Virus record (IMG/VR): IMGVR_UViG_3300032288_003550
Coordinates: 1-25,551 of that record
DNA from: a virus
Length of the DNA: 25,551 nucleotides
Reading direction: 5' to 3' (one strand)
Made by a program: the position numbers and the translations under genes. Positions 15,701 through 23,393 of this stretch are shown piece after piece; position 1 is the stretch's first letter; each line of letters begins with the position of its first letter. The notes under the pieces were generated by a model, which was not told the origin of the DNA, searched no databases, and was given only the letters and a program-made list of their open reading frames with translations.

Positions 15701-15886
15701 TATGATAATTCATTATTTAAAATGATTAAAGACTTTACACCAGCAAGAGCAGGATTAGCATCTGGAATAGTAATTAAACCAACATTACTAGAAAGATATA
15801 GATATCCTCAACCTAAAGTCAATACTCATACATCAACTGTATTTTTAGGAAGCCCAACATCTCAAATATTAAATATTCCAAACTAA
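12701..15886 (+). CDS. Large baseplate/tail-periphery protein with LamG-like domain
   Basis: 1061 residues. Residues 1-500 are mixed and rich in Asn, Tyr and Leu. A conserved-looking block at about 535-580, I-Y-K-R-I-Y-H-N-L-P-M-L-L-K-K-K-G-T, then G-L-R-M-L-V-N-I-Y-G-I-P, is one I associate with large tail proteins of Bacteroidota phages. Residues about 620-805 look like a concanavalin/LamG beta-sandwich: I-E-F-R-F-K-T-F, G-G-W-W-S-I-L-L, F-S-G-S-F-Q-E-L-R-F-Y, then N-P-Y-S-I-E-G. The C-terminal 150 residues return to a helical form with T-P-A-R-A-G-L-A-S-G. It probably occupies the outer wedge, as gp7 or gp10 do in T4, and may bind sugars. Homology to those proteins is not shown by the sequence. 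Confidence 0.75.
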   Translation: MEETIANIQVLDPNTLQLQNYSTEDEALISSFTQDISFDPNEDYIEYYILDLNKNILYGDDVYTNFSILNNLVSINPQKDLEEAGYVEGSYYTIYNFLKRRLSSSPNDTLFIQEISSDRTELRLNTNQINNIDITDLTNQLANEIALNTGTYLDFYLNFGDNQLVIANNILLDNLDPNDPTVLVKLYEPLPQNFTINSQCWVVEQVAESQAYQIDLQTIFNFEVEPNYIAGPNFNLDLQDQINNSTPYYNETYLTQNYSALGSGSLLYQLNSLLAEKGIEINIDYSDYSQFCHFSSAETRLENFYYKLSLIEQYAINAGLSNTSLPQNGFTSGSQLIWLNKMNDIITNFDGYEYYLFYESGSTSWPKINSEYPYINASVNDLNALNWLQGQILSASYFDLENKDALTYSIPDYLIDDSNNDQYKLFTQMVGQHFDNIWVYLKDITNKFDNDNRLNYGISKDIVAQAIRDLGVKIYQNNFSTNDLYSALLGITTTGDLYNLPYTTGSLPTPTGYEYVDTYITASLTSSIEPVDDINKEIYKRIYHNLPMLLKKKGTAEGLRMLVNIYGIPDTIVRINEFGGKSYENQAWDNFVDQFNYAFTSPGTGYIRTLLPNTYFNSNDLQSIEFRFKTFGIPNFAQSSQSIAYIPNVFHLGLQYTGSRYTSGSYNGSIPDPYNIYGTLVYRDLVDTTKSASVYLPFFDGGWWSILLTKDNSNDELKLYAKNNIYDGYDGSQLGFQASDSFIGAENWVTGSATNTLYLSQQQPVSLSILGKTYTRFSGSFQELRFYHDVLKEKKFDDYVMNPYSIEGNSIEEANDAFNQLFFRAPLGTVLDNDVNQTSRISIHPSITQIPITQSFGSTSNYDLNGTFTFEPNTEILYQNQFVAGIKNSVSEKIRIVNMILPPGNTLSPYISIQQNSPVNETFTKDVNYVEAAFSPQDEVNDDIISQLGYFNIGSYIGDPGQLISGSNNYYPDFNKLRDNYFSKYTHNYDLNDYIRLIKFYDNSLFKMIKDFTPARAGLASGIVIKPTLLERYRYPQPKVNTHTSTVFLGSPTSQILNIPN

Positions 15887-18800
15887 TGTCGTTACAAGAT
15901 ATAACAATAACCGGATCAATAAGAAGTATTGCTACTCAATCATATGGGCAAAGAACATATATTGCTTCTACTGATGAACAATCATTTCCAATAGAACATA
16001 TTACTGGTAGTCAAGCAGGAGCATGGACTAATTTTATTCCATATACTAATTACACCACAGATTTAATAGTAAATGTTACTCAATCTTGGACAGAATCTAT
16101 TGTTACTCCTTCAGGAATAATTCCTTACATACATAATACAATGGAAGAATTTATTGATGGAGAATTTAGTGGTTCAAATTATGTAGTAAGTGATGGTAAT
16201 CTAACAGATGCCGATTGCCAACAATTTTTAGTAGCTAATAATGAATCTTTTGAATATAGTATATTCCCATATGCTTCTGGATCTTCTTATCCATTTTTCC
16301 ATCCTAATACTATCCCCAGAGATGGAGAAATATTAATATATTATATTGACAATCCATATCCAACAGAAAGTGTTCAATACGCTAAAATATCTAAATTAGA
16401 TAAAAATGGAGTTGATCTTACTAATACATTATCTCAATTAACAGTAGGTAATTTTATAGAATGGATAGACTCCGGAATACCTGATTTAGTTAAACTAGAA
16501 ATAGAATATAGAACAAGTTTTGCTAGTTATTTTCTTTTTAAATTTAAACCAAATCTAATCCAAACTCCTGGATATTTTGATGATAATTACTTAGATTATA
16601 CTTTTATAGCTACATCTAGTTTTTCTAATTTTACTGCTAGTGCAACTGGAAATTTTTATTATATAAAAAATGGTTCATGGACTATTACTAGTGATAATGC
16701 TAATGGATGGAATCCAACAACAGAACAATATTTCTTTCCATTAAGTCCAAATACCATTATTTATACAACTGCTTCTATTAGTATGAGTATAAGTGCTCCA
16801 GTAACGTTTTCATGGGGTATTCAAGCATGGCAACCTAGTACTAACCAAATTATTGATGGAATACCATCAACTGTACCTGTTTGGAATAGTTCAAATTATT
16901 TATATTTAAATACTGGACAACATAATTTGTTTATATCTAGTAGTACTTATCAACCTATTCAAAGTTATGCTTATGAAATTGATTTTTATGCTGAATCACA
17001 ACATTATAATACAAATTATCTTTTAATAGGTACTGGATCATATGCTGCTCAAACTAACGTCCCTGAATGGTTTAAAGCATGGTATGAAGATACACCTGGT
17101 TTATTTAAAACTTCTCCTGCTCCTGCTGGCGGAGACTCAGAAACATTCATCTCATATGAAACTTTTATTAATCCAATAAATCAAGGAGGATATACATATC
17201 CTGGAGGAGTGTATGGAGTACAAGATTTAAATGAAAATTATTTATTAACATGGAGAGGTTCTACTTCTAGTGATGATTTATGGGGTGCTAGTGATGATAA
17301 CCAGTTATTTGACATCATAATAGAAATACCTAATGAATTTAAAGTAACAGGTGATTTTTTTGGTCCTCCATCTAAAGATTTAAAAATATATACATGTCCA
17401 AGATCAGTTGGTGGACCTTTAGGAAACCAAACATATACTGGTTCTTATATAGGAATTATCCCTTCAGGTTCTAGTGGAATTTTTAGTTTTCCTCATGTTG
17501 TAAACTATGGTACTCCTTCAACTGGTGATAGAACAATAGGAATATTTGCCCCATCTGGATCTAGCACTTCAGATATAAATGGTGCAATACATTATGCTCT
17601 TATTTCTCGTATAGATATATCCCCAAGAACTACTGCCTCAGTTCATGATGTAAAATGGCAAATGACTCAAAGTAATTTTCCTGCAACATCAACCAGTTCA
17701 TTTTTATTTGAACCATATTATCCTGGAAATTTTTACAACACAGATTGTGATGTATTAATGAATAATTATAGTCAAAATGATATTAATGGTTTATATAGAG
17801 ATGTTTTATATGATAATGGAGGAACTATACCTTCAAATTTACAACAAATTATAAGTGGTACTGCCCAATATGCTGAGGTAAATGATTTTTTATATAAATC
17901 TAATGCTAGTAAATTGCCTAGATATAATGGAGTAAAAGTAATCCAACAAAAAGAAAATAAATGGACCCCAGGTGACATAGGCTTTAGTCGAACCCCTTCA
18001 GTTACAAACGAACAAACATATTTTGCTTATTTTGATTATTTACAAGATACATCATATGAATTAGCAGGTAAATCCGCTGCTCACATTATATATTTAATTG
18101 ATAAAGATGGAAATATTCAAACCCCAACTTTAACAGGTTCATATTACTATAATTTAATAGATAATTTTGAAACAGATAAAAATGTTAATTTAACTGTAAC
18201 TACATTAAATGGAGATAAAATATTTTTAGGAACTAAAAAAATAATTAGACCTGGAGTTTTTCCTAGAGCTATATTGTATTCTCAATTAAAAGACGACCCA
18301 ATTGTAATATCTCCATTAACATTTGGAAACCAACAATTTGGATATGTTCCTACATACAATTCAGTATATAATTGTAGTCAATTTTTTGTTGATGGTACAG
18401 CTACAGCAGTAACAGTTCCTATGAATTTATCAACTATATTTGTTCCTTCTTCTGAAATAATTTTAGATGCTACAAATGAAAGAATTAAAATTTTATCTAA
18501 TTCTAATGTAACTAAATTAATATTTACTGTAAATATATTCAATTATGTTGGCACTTTTATTCCTTGGGCTGTACCTGGTGGAGAACGCAATACTTATGTA
18601 GGTTTATCTTTACAAAAATCATTAGATGGAATAAATTGGAATACTGTAGATATAGCTACTGGTTTTTATATGGGGAATAGAAATACTGGAAATTCTGGTG
18701 CTGGTGGTTATATTTATAAAAGTGGTATTAATTTTAATTCTTATACTTTTAATTTTCAAGATAATCCTATAGAAGATACATGGTATAGAGTTTTAATATA

Positions 18801-19782
18801 TAGTGGTAATGGATATGAATACTTCGAGATTCTTAATTATTCAAATTTAGAAATATCTCAAACCATTCCTGGTACAAGTACAAGTACTATGACATATGAC
18901 CCTAATAATGATATATATTATTGGACAACAGGATCATCTTCTCCAAATGTATTAACCAGTTCACAATTCTACTCAGTCTATAACCCTGGATATCCAGTAA
19001 CACAAGCCCCTACTCCATACTCAGGATACTCAGATTGTATTCCTTTTTATATTACTCCAAATATCGATCAAATAAGATTTGAAGGAGATGAAAATCAAGT
19101 ATATACTATTACAAATGTAGATTTTAATATAGGTTCTGCTTCATTTGATGATCTTAATAATTATGTTCCTAATGGTGGATCTACTTGGACTATACCTGGT
19201 GGAGGTAAAGCTACAGTTATTCCTGGGGTAGTATCAACATCTTCTAATTATATAGAAAGATCATTACCCTCTACATTAATCCCAGATAAAGCATATACTA
19301 TATTATTTAATGTTTCTGAAAGTTTTGCTGGGGGAAAATTATATTTTGATTTTAATGATGGATTTACCTCAGGTCCTACATATTATTCAGAATATACTAT
19401 TCCTAATAGCTCAGGTTTAGGTTTTGGATCATCTATTAATGTTATTGCCCCAAGTAATATTCCTGGTGGTAACTATCTTAGAATTAGAGGAGATGGAGGA
19501 GCGGATATAACTTTGGATTATGTTAGTGTTTATTATGAAAATACTTTATATCTTTATTTAGATAGAAATATAGTTCCTGGAACTGATATAAATTCATTTT
19601 TAATAAGAGAATTTCAACCTAATCCAAATTATGTAGTAATAGATAATCCTCCTATTAGTAGTAGTTATGATGCTTTAGGTATAAATTATGATGGATATTT
19701 AATGGCTGAGTATACAACTAATGATTTAAGACAAAACTTTGATGATATCATTGTTTCTTTAAAAGAAAGAAGTTTAATTTAA
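15886..19782 (+). CDS. Very large beta-rich tail/baseplate adhesin-like protein
   Basis: 1298 residues, the largest in the window, rich in Ser, Thr, Asn, Tyr and Gly. After an N-terminal anchor-like segment, several probable beta-sandwich modules follow: about 235-385 (paired Trp and alternating strands), about 845-990 (L-S-L-Q-K-S-L-D-G-I-N-W and D-T-W-Y-R-V-L-I) and about 1075-1218. The last has the plan of a CBM4/9-type carbohydrate-binding module, ending in G-N-Y-L-R-I-R-G-D-G-G-A-D-I-T-L-D-Y-V. The C-terminus is a short helix. No catalytic motif is visible. It is coupled by TAATG to the preceding gene and likely forms part of the host-contacting periphery. Assignment to fibre or baseplate is uncertain. 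Confidence 0.7.
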   Translation: MSLQDITITGSIRSIATQSYGQRTYIASTDEQSFPIEHITGSQAGAWTNFIPYTNYTTDLIVNVTQSWTESIVTPSGIIPYIHNTMEEFIDGEFSGSNYVVSDGNLTDADCQQFLVANNESFEYSIFPYASGSSYPFFHPNTIPRDGEILIYYIDNPYPTESVQYAKISKLDKNGVDLTNTLSQLTVGNFIEWIDSGIPDLVKLEIEYRTSFASYFLFKFKPNLIQTPGYFDDNYLDYTFIATSSFSNFTASATGNFYYIKNGSWTITSDNANGWNPTTEQYFFPLSPNTIIYTTASISMSISAPVTFSWGIQAWQPSTNQIIDGIPSTVPVWNSSNYLYLNTGQHNLFISSSTYQPIQSYAYEIDFYAESQHYNTNYLLIGTGSYAAQTNVPEWFKAWYEDTPGLFKTSPAPAGGDSETFISYETFINPINQGGYTYPGGVYGVQDLNENYLLTWRGSTSSDDLWGASDDNQLFDIIIEIPNEFKVTGDFFGPPSKDLKIYTCPRSVGGPLGNQTYTGSYIGIIPSGSSGIFSFPHVVNYGTPSTGDRTIGIFAPSGSSTSDINGAIHYALISRIDISPRTTASVHDVKWQMTQSNFPATSTSSFLFEPYYPGNFYNTDCDVLMNNYSQNDINGLYRDVLYDNGGTIPSNLQQIISGTAQYAEVNDFLYKSNASKLPRYNGVKVIQQKENKWTPGDIGFSRTPSVTNEQTYFAYFDYLQDTSYELAGKSAAHIIYLIDKDGNIQTPTLTGSYYYNLIDNFETDKNVNLTVTTLNGDKIFLGTKKIIRPGVFPRAILYSQLKDDPIVISPLTFGNQQFGYVPTYNSVYNCSQFFVDGTATAVTVPMNLSTIFVPSSEIILDATNERIKILSNSNVTKLIFTVNIFNYVGTFIPWAVPGGERNTYVGLSLQKSLDGINWNTVDIATGFYMGNRNTGNSGAGGYIYKSGINFNSYTFNFQDNPIEDTWYRVLIYSGNGYEYFEILNYSNLEISQTIPGTSTSTMTYDPNNDIYYWTTGSSSPNVLTSSQFYSVYNPGYPVTQAPTPYSGYSDCIPFYITPNIDQIRFEGDENQVYTITNVDFNIGSASFDDLNNYVPNGGSTWTIPGGGKATVIPGVVSTSSNYIERSLPSTLIPDKAYTILFNVSESFAGGKLYFDFNDGFTSGPTYYSEYTIPNSSGLGFGSSINVIAPSNIPGGNYLRIRGDGGADITLDYVSVYYENTLYLYLDRNIVPGTDINSFLIREFQPNPNYVVIDNPPISSSYDALGINYDGYLMAEYTTNDLRQNFDDIIVSLKERSLI

Positions 19783-19802
19783 ATAAAAATATAATTTAAT
19801 AA

Positions 19803-19811
19803 TATTTATAA
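19803..19811 (+). promoter_or_regulatory. TATTTATAA motif, candidate late promoter
   Basis: Lies in the 47-base gap between the 1298-residue gene and the next structural gene, the largest gap within the structural block, and ends 18 bases before the ATG at 19830. Of the structural-block copies this has the best promoter-to-start geometry. Confidence 0.45.
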
Positions 19812-19829
19812 CAAAATACTTAATAACAA

Positions 19830-20480
19830 ATGGGATATTTAAATAACGCCGTTATAACAGTAGACGCGATTTTAACAACAAAAGGAAGACAATTATTAGC
19901 AAAAAATGATGGTTCATTTAGAATTACTCAATTTGCTTTATCAGATGATGAAGTAGATTATACAATGTATAATCCTAATCATCCATCAGGTTCAGCATAT
20001 TATGGTGAAGCAATTCTTAATATGCCTTTATTAGAAGCATTTCCTGAGGAAACACAAATTATGAAATATAAATTAGTAACACTTCCTCGTGGTACTGCTA
20101 AAATGCCTGTTCTTGATTTGGGTTATCCATCTATTATAATTAAACAAGGTGCTTCACTTGCTATTACACCTCAAACATTAAATTATTTTGGTGGAAATAC
20201 TTATGAAACAGCTGGTTATACATTTACTATTTCTGATGTTCGTTTAATGAATACATTTGAAGGAGTAGGTATTAATACAACCCAAGCACAAGCTTTAAAT
20301 AGTACAACTACATTAGGAACTAGTGTTTCTAAAACAGTTGTTGGTACTACTCTTAATTTAAGAGCAACCACTGTTAACACATTGTTTGGTTCAAATCTAG
20401 AAATATATGCTACATTAACTGTTCAAGGTAGAGATAGTGGAGCTCGTTTAAATATTCCCGTAACTGTAAAAAAAGTATAA
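19830..20480 (+). CDS. Conserved phage structural protein
   Basis: 216 residues. The N-terminal half has a well-defined pattern: a hydrophobic T-V-D-A-I-L-T-T-K-G-R-Q-L-L-A (about 10-24), F-R-I-T-Q-F-A-L-S-D-D-E-V-D-Y-T (30-45) and N-P-N-H-P-S-G-S-A-Y-Y-G-E-A-I (48-62). I associate this with a protein widespread in tail regions of T4-like marine and Bacteroidota phages, without known function. The C-terminal half is a beta-rich domain with alternating Val/Thr strands. Gene composition is slightly less AT-biased than the preceding adhesin gene. It may have its own transcript start at 19803. Likely a virion component near the tail. Confidence 0.75.
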   Translation: MGYLNNAVITVDAILTTKGRQLLAKNDGSFRITQFALSDDEVDYTMYNPNHPSGSAYYGEAILNMPLLEAFPEETQIMKYKLVTLPRGTAKMPVLDLGYPSIIIKQGASLAITPQTLNYFGGNTYETAGYTFTISDVRLMNTFEGVGINTTQAQALNSTTTLGTSVSKTVVGTTLNLRATTVNTLFGSNLEIYATLTVQGRDSGARLNIPVTVKKV

Positions 20481-20504
20481 TATAAAAATAATTAATATAA
20501 AAAT

Positions 20505-21506
20505 ATGTCATTTAATCGTTTATCCGCAGAAGATTTTGTAGTAAGCTCAGACTCTATAACCGGTCCATTATGGTCAGCAGGTTCACCAACTTTAGTTCAA
20601 TTTTATACCTCATCAGTTCAAGAACTTGGATCTTCTGGATTATTTTATTTAAATGTTTATCAAACAGCTTCAAATAATTCAGCAGCAGAAATTCAGTTTG
20701 CTATAGCATATGGTAACAAAAATGGGTATGGAAGTACTTATTATAATCCTGCAGTTCCTGGAGCATCACCCACAAGAACAACTTATGGTCAATATAGAAA
20801 CTTAGTATTGGGTGATGAATATTCTGATTTTATTTTTGGTGGTACAATATCAAATGATTTTTGGGTAATATCAGTTGATAGAAATCATTATAAAGAATCT
20901 TTACTCCCAGGTACAATGACATTAATATTATCAGGAAGTGGTGGTTCTTTATTTTTAACAGATGATAGTAATGCTAGTAGTACTATTCTTTTTAATGATG
21001 CTGGTAGAGTATTCCAATTGGTTAGTGGATCAGCAGGAACTGTTAATACTACTAATCCTAATGGATATAGTGTAGCTAGTGGTTCATATGGTTGGTTTTT
21101 ACCAGATATTGGAACAATTTTATTGCATCCCGCAGCTATTAGTTCTTCAATTCAATTAAATTCAAACCCAACTGTTAACTCAGATGGTCAAAATTATCAA
21201 CTTTTATTTAATGCTTTAAATTTAGGAGGACAATTTACCGCAAATAGTCAAGAAACAATTACAGCAGATTATATCTTTGTAAGAGCAAGAAACGCAGAAT
21301 TTAATTACTCAGAAAATCCAAGTTATATTTCGGGTAGTACAGGTGAAGTTATATTTAATAATTTTATTAATAATCCTCAAACCTTCCCTACTACAATTGG
21401 ATTATATAATGATACAAACGAACTTTTAGCTGTCGCTAAATTATCAAGACCTTTATTAAAAGATTTTACAAAAGAAGCATTAGTAAGAGTTAAATTAGAT
21501 TTCTAA
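20505..21506 (+). CDS. Structural protein sharing a C-terminal domain with its downstream neighbour
   Basis: 333 residues. It starts with F-N-R-L-S-A-E-D-F-V-V-S-S-D-S, an exposed-looking N-terminus, then beta-rich segments with many Ser/Gly/Asn. Repeated aromatic positions (G-Y-G-S-T-Y-Y-N-P, D-F-W-V-I-S-V-D-R-N-H-Y) suggest a globular head. The last 72 residues, from R-N-A-E-F-N-Y through I-S-G-S-T-G-E and T-T-I-G-L-Y-N to V-K-L-D-F, align with the end of the next protein. The shared tail suggests duplication of an anchoring or trimerisation module. Located after the conserved 216-residue protein; probable virion surface component. No enzyme motif. Confidence 0.7.
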   Translation: MSFNRLSAEDFVVSSDSITGPLWSAGSPTLVQFYTSSVQELGSSGLFYLNVYQTASNNSAAEIQFAIAYGNKNGYGSTYYNPAVPGASPTRTTYGQYRNLVLGDEYSDFIFGGTISNDFWVISVDRNHYKESLLPGTMTLILSGSGGSLFLTDDSNASSTILFNDAGRVFQLVSGSAGTVNTTNPNGYSVASGSYGWFLPDIGTILLHPAAISSSIQLNSNPTVNSDGQNYQLLFNALNLGGQFTANSQETITADYIFVRARNAEFNYSENPSYISGSTGEVIFNNFINNPQTFPTTIGLYNDTNELLAVAKLSRPLLKDFTKEALVRVKLDF

Positions 21507-21511
21507 AATGA

Positions 21512-22912
21512 ATGGGCGCTTACAAACAACTTCTTACTTCGGATGTAATTACTACTCCTCTTAGGGTACATAAAGATTTTACCTTTCAAGGTAGTTCATC
21601 ACTTAATACAGCTTCTATAGGTAGATTTATAGGTCAAAATATATATCAATTTGATTTTGAACCTGGTAAAGATCCATATACTGGAAATTATACTATTGTA
21701 ACCCCAGGAACTACATCATCAGCACAATTTAATTTTTTAAATCTTCATGCTGAAGCAGTAAGTGTAGGTTCTAGTTCATTTATAATAAATAATACCGCTT
21801 TTATTATAACTGGGAGTAATAATTTATTACCCAATGGATATAATGCTATATTTATCCCATCAGGATCTACAGGAAATGGTACCGGAATTAATATAGTAAA
21901 TCATATTAATAATAGTGCTTCTTTATTTTCAGGAACATACAACATAACATCTTCAAGATCTTCACCATTAATAAATTTATATACTACAAATACTGGATAT
22001 ATAAACAATTATAATTATGTAACCTCAGGTAGTACAACTTCATATTTTACAGGTGGTACAAATGATATAATTTCAGGATCATACCAATATCAAAGATTAG
22101 TTTATGATTCTATAAAACAATTATATTATTCAAATTATTTATCTTCTTCACATGGAGATAGAATAAACAGACCTATTCTAATACCAGGATCGGATCCAAG
22201 TGGAGATAGATATATTGGTTCTTCTAGTAATCCTTCATATGATAATTTTTTACAAACAACATTACCTTATGAAAGATATTTTCCTACATATACAGGCAGT
22301 ATAATTGGGGTATTATCTATTCCAATGACATTATTTGGAGAATATATTAATCCACATTCATTCAAAATGAGTTTTGATGGATCAGATTTTTATGATGATG
22401 GTGAAGGTAATTTAATATCTGGTTCTCAAATAATGGGTAATATTATATATACTCATGGTATTGTAGCATTGGTTGGAAATCAATATTTAGCAAATTTTGC
22501 TGCTGCTCAATCTGTCTCTACAACTAATGTAGGATCAGTATATGCAAATGCAATATATGGAACTTCATATGTTTATGGTGTAGCACCAAATGTTCAAACT
22601 ACAACATTGGGTTTTGCTGTTACAAATAATTTTACTTGTTCATTTTCAAGTTCATATACAATTTTTGAAAAACAATATAAATGTACTATTAGGGAAAATG
22701 AATTTAATTTTACTTTAAACCCAAGCACCATATCAGGTAGCACTGAAGGTACATTATATGGATACGTAACAGAATCATATTTTTCACCTTATATTACAAC
22801 AGTAGGTTTATATGATGAACAACAAAATTTATTAGCAATAGGTAAATTAGCACAACCAGTTCCTGGTTCACCAACAACAGATACAACGATATTGATTAAT
22901 TTAGATATGTAA
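21512..22912 (+). CDS. Structural protein, partial paralogue of the upstream gene product
   Basis: 466 residues, Ser/Thr/Asn/Gly-rich and beta-type. Its C-terminal 75 residues, from R-E-N-E-F-N-F through I-S-G-S-T-E-G and T-T-V-G-L-Y-D to I-N-L-D-M, match those of the preceding protein, including a shared A-x-A/I-x-K-L-x-x-P strand. The N-terminal 390 residues differ, so the pair share an end but carry different heads. A second ATG four bases upstream (21508) is out of frame and closes quickly, so 21512 is used. The stop overlaps the next start (TAATG at 22910-22914). Likely a virion peripheral or tail-tip protein. Confidence 0.7.
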   Translation: MGAYKQLLTSDVITTPLRVHKDFTFQGSSSLNTASIGRFIGQNIYQFDFEPGKDPYTGNYTIVTPGTTSSAQFNFLNLHAEAVSVGSSSFIINNTAFIITGSNNLLPNGYNAIFIPSGSTGNGTGINIVNHINNSASLFSGTYNITSSRSSPLINLYTTNTGYINNYNYVTSGSTTSYFTGGTNDIISGSYQYQRLVYDSIKQLYYSNYLSSSHGDRINRPILIPGSDPSGDRYIGSSSNPSYDNFLQTTLPYERYFPTYTGSIIGVLSIPMTLFGEYINPHSFKMSFDGSDFYDDGEGNLISGSQIMGNIIYTHGIVALVGNQYLANFAAAQSVSTTNVGSVYANAIYGTSYVYGVAPNVQTTTLGFAVTNNFTCSFSSSYTIFEKQYKCTIRENEFNFTLNPSTISGSTEGTLYGYVTESYFSPYITTVGLYDEQQNLLAIGKLAQPVPGSPTTDTTILINLDM

Positions 22913-23352
22913 TGTGGTTATACGAAAATAAGGTTATAGAAAAAATAGAAGATTTTCCTGAAAATACATTTGGTTTTATTTATATGACTACTCATATGCC
23001 AAGTGGAATATCTTATATAGGTAAAAAATCACTTTACCATAACATCAAGAAAAAATTTACTAAAAAAGAATTAGCAGAGCAATCAGGTCCTGGGCGTAAA
23101 TCGGCCACTAAAACCGTTTTAAAGGAATCTGATTGGAAAACTTACTACGGTTCTGCTAAACCAATATTAGGTTTATTAAAGGAAAATAAACACGAAGAAT
23201 TTAAACGTGAGATAATAACAACTGCTACTAGTAAAAAATTACTAACATATTATGAGTGTAAATATTTATTCCATTATGGAGTACTAGAACACCCAGTTGA
23301 ATATTTCAACGATAATATTTTAGGTAAATTTTTCGCTAAAGATTTTTTATAG
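22912..23352 (+). CDS. GIY-YIG-like nuclease family protein
   Basis: 146 residues. G-F-I-Y at 21-24 and S-Y-I-G-K-K at 34-39 match the two halves of the GIY-YIG motif at suitable spacing. A following W-K-T-Y-Y-G-S (75-81), F-K-R-E-I (97-101) and Y-Y-E-C-K-Y (113-118, with Glu115 as possible metal ligand) agree with phage relatives. No C-terminal DNA-binding domain of a homing enzyme follows, so it is more like a free-standing nuclease than a typical Seg homing endonuclease. It lies at the boundary between structural and replication genes and is translationally coupled to a structural gene, an odd partner. It could act in genome processing or host DNA degradation, neither shown. Confidence 0.65.
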   Translation: MWLYENKVIEKIEDFPENTFGFIYMTTHMPSGISYIGKKSLYHNIKKKFTKKELAEQSGPGRKSATKTVLKESDWKTYYGSAKPILGLLKENKHEEFKREIITTATSKKLLTYYECKYLFHYGVLEHPVEYFNDNILGKFFAKDFL

Positions 23353-23358
23353 TAAGGC

Positions 23359-23387
23359 TAGGCCTCCAAAAATATATTTTATATATT
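23359..23387 (+). promoter_or_regulatory. Two-part promoter P4 (TAGGCCTCC ... TATATT)
   Basis: TAGGCCTCC at 23359-23367 and TATATT at 23382-23387 keep the exact 21-base offset. The gap between the nuclease and primase genes is only 41 bases and the element fills most of it. Predicted transcription start falls at about the ATG of the primase gene (23394), implying a leaderless or nearly leaderless message. Confidence 0.6.
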
Positions 23388-23393
23388 GAAGTT

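Noticed and set aside
17772-17978. 68-codon antisense frame within the 1298-residue gene
   Set aside because: No leader or motif; sense reading is continuous and typical of the block.
21508-21510. Earlier ATG for the 466-residue gene
   Set aside because: It is out of frame and closes after a few codons; the in-frame ATG is at 21512.
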